Shown here: positions 63,970 to 64,000 of the stretch, one piece after another
Numbering within the stretch: the stretch's first letter is position 1
Layout: each line of letters begins with the position of its first letter
Source of the DNA: Gongronella butleri
Taxonomy: Eukaryota > Mucoromycota > Mucoromycetes > Mucorales > Cunninghamellaceae
Length of the DNA stretch: 64,000 nt
Assembly: GCA_025201375.1 (NCBI GenBank)
Contig: JAIWZP010000056.1
Location: 119,806 to 183,805, forward strand
Direction: 5' to 3'
Notes under the pieces: generated by a model
Told to the model about the DNA's origin: nothing
Database searches by the model: none
What the model saw: the letters and a program-made list of their open reading frames with translations, nothing else
Made by a program: the position numbers and the translations under genes

Positions 63970-64000
63970 AAAAACAGTTGAGAGAGCAGGGGCAATTGGG
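63970..64000. other. Right edge
   Basis: 31 bases. The minus-strand frame of the zinc-block exon remains open to the edge, so the copy-2 gene may begin outside the window. Confidence 0.3.

Overview
The window is eukaryotic nuclear DNA and almost certainly fungal. The evidence is genes with many short introns (about 45-110 nt, GT-AG with a few GC-AG), a secreted LIP-family lipase, a Tf1/sushi-type chromodomain Ty3/gypsy retrotransposon, a telomere-helicase-like C2H2 (DUF3505-type) gene, and a serine/threonine-rich secreted protein. I cannot name the species; an early-diverging (zygomycete-type) or basidiomycete-like fungus would fit. A striking local style is long A runs just after 5' splice sites and long T runs before 3' splice sites. 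I rebuilt exon structures by hand. Every multi-exon model given here as complete joins in frame.

Layout. 1-37 kb is mostly host genes: a PA-TM-RING ubiquitin ligase (cut by the left edge), a monoacylglycerol lipase, three tandem PQQ-like beta-propeller paralogs with a fourth at 17 kb, a 148-bp tandem repeat, prolidase head-to-head with RAD18, a DUF4203/TMEM198-like membrane protein, a sulfotransferase-like protein, a SMYD-like SET protein head-to-head with the DNA polymerase delta third subunit, an FYV7/CCDC59-like ribosome biogenesis factor, a small Gln-rich protein, a LIP lipase and a CCCH + Pumilio protein. Families of non-coding dispersed repeats fill 13-14.6, 19.2-20.6 and 29.4-31.6 kb.

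37.5-42.6 kb is one 1,624-residue secreted Thr/Ser-repeat protein. From 42.6 kb rightwards the window is repeat-rich: a dead piggyBac-like transposase, more copies of the dispersed repeats, MITE-like and minisatellite debris, and duplicated pieces of a SWIM zinc-finger (MULE-like) gene. A 10.3-kb, apparently recent LTR retrotransposon (50490-60798, 5-bp target duplication) has landed in a DUF3505-type zinc-finger gene, whose two halves lie on either side.

The most unusual signal is in the retrotransposon leader. Six hairpins lie just upstream of gag. Five share an invariant six-base loop and show compensatory stem changes; the sixth is a variant. The same element carries an 11-nt primer site complementary to its own LTR, as in Tf1 self-priming. 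It also has an in-frame UAG inside gag and an atypical protease motif. Replication repair genes (RAD18, Pol delta subunit) and peptide, lipid and RNA-control genes sit together without forming an obvious pathway.
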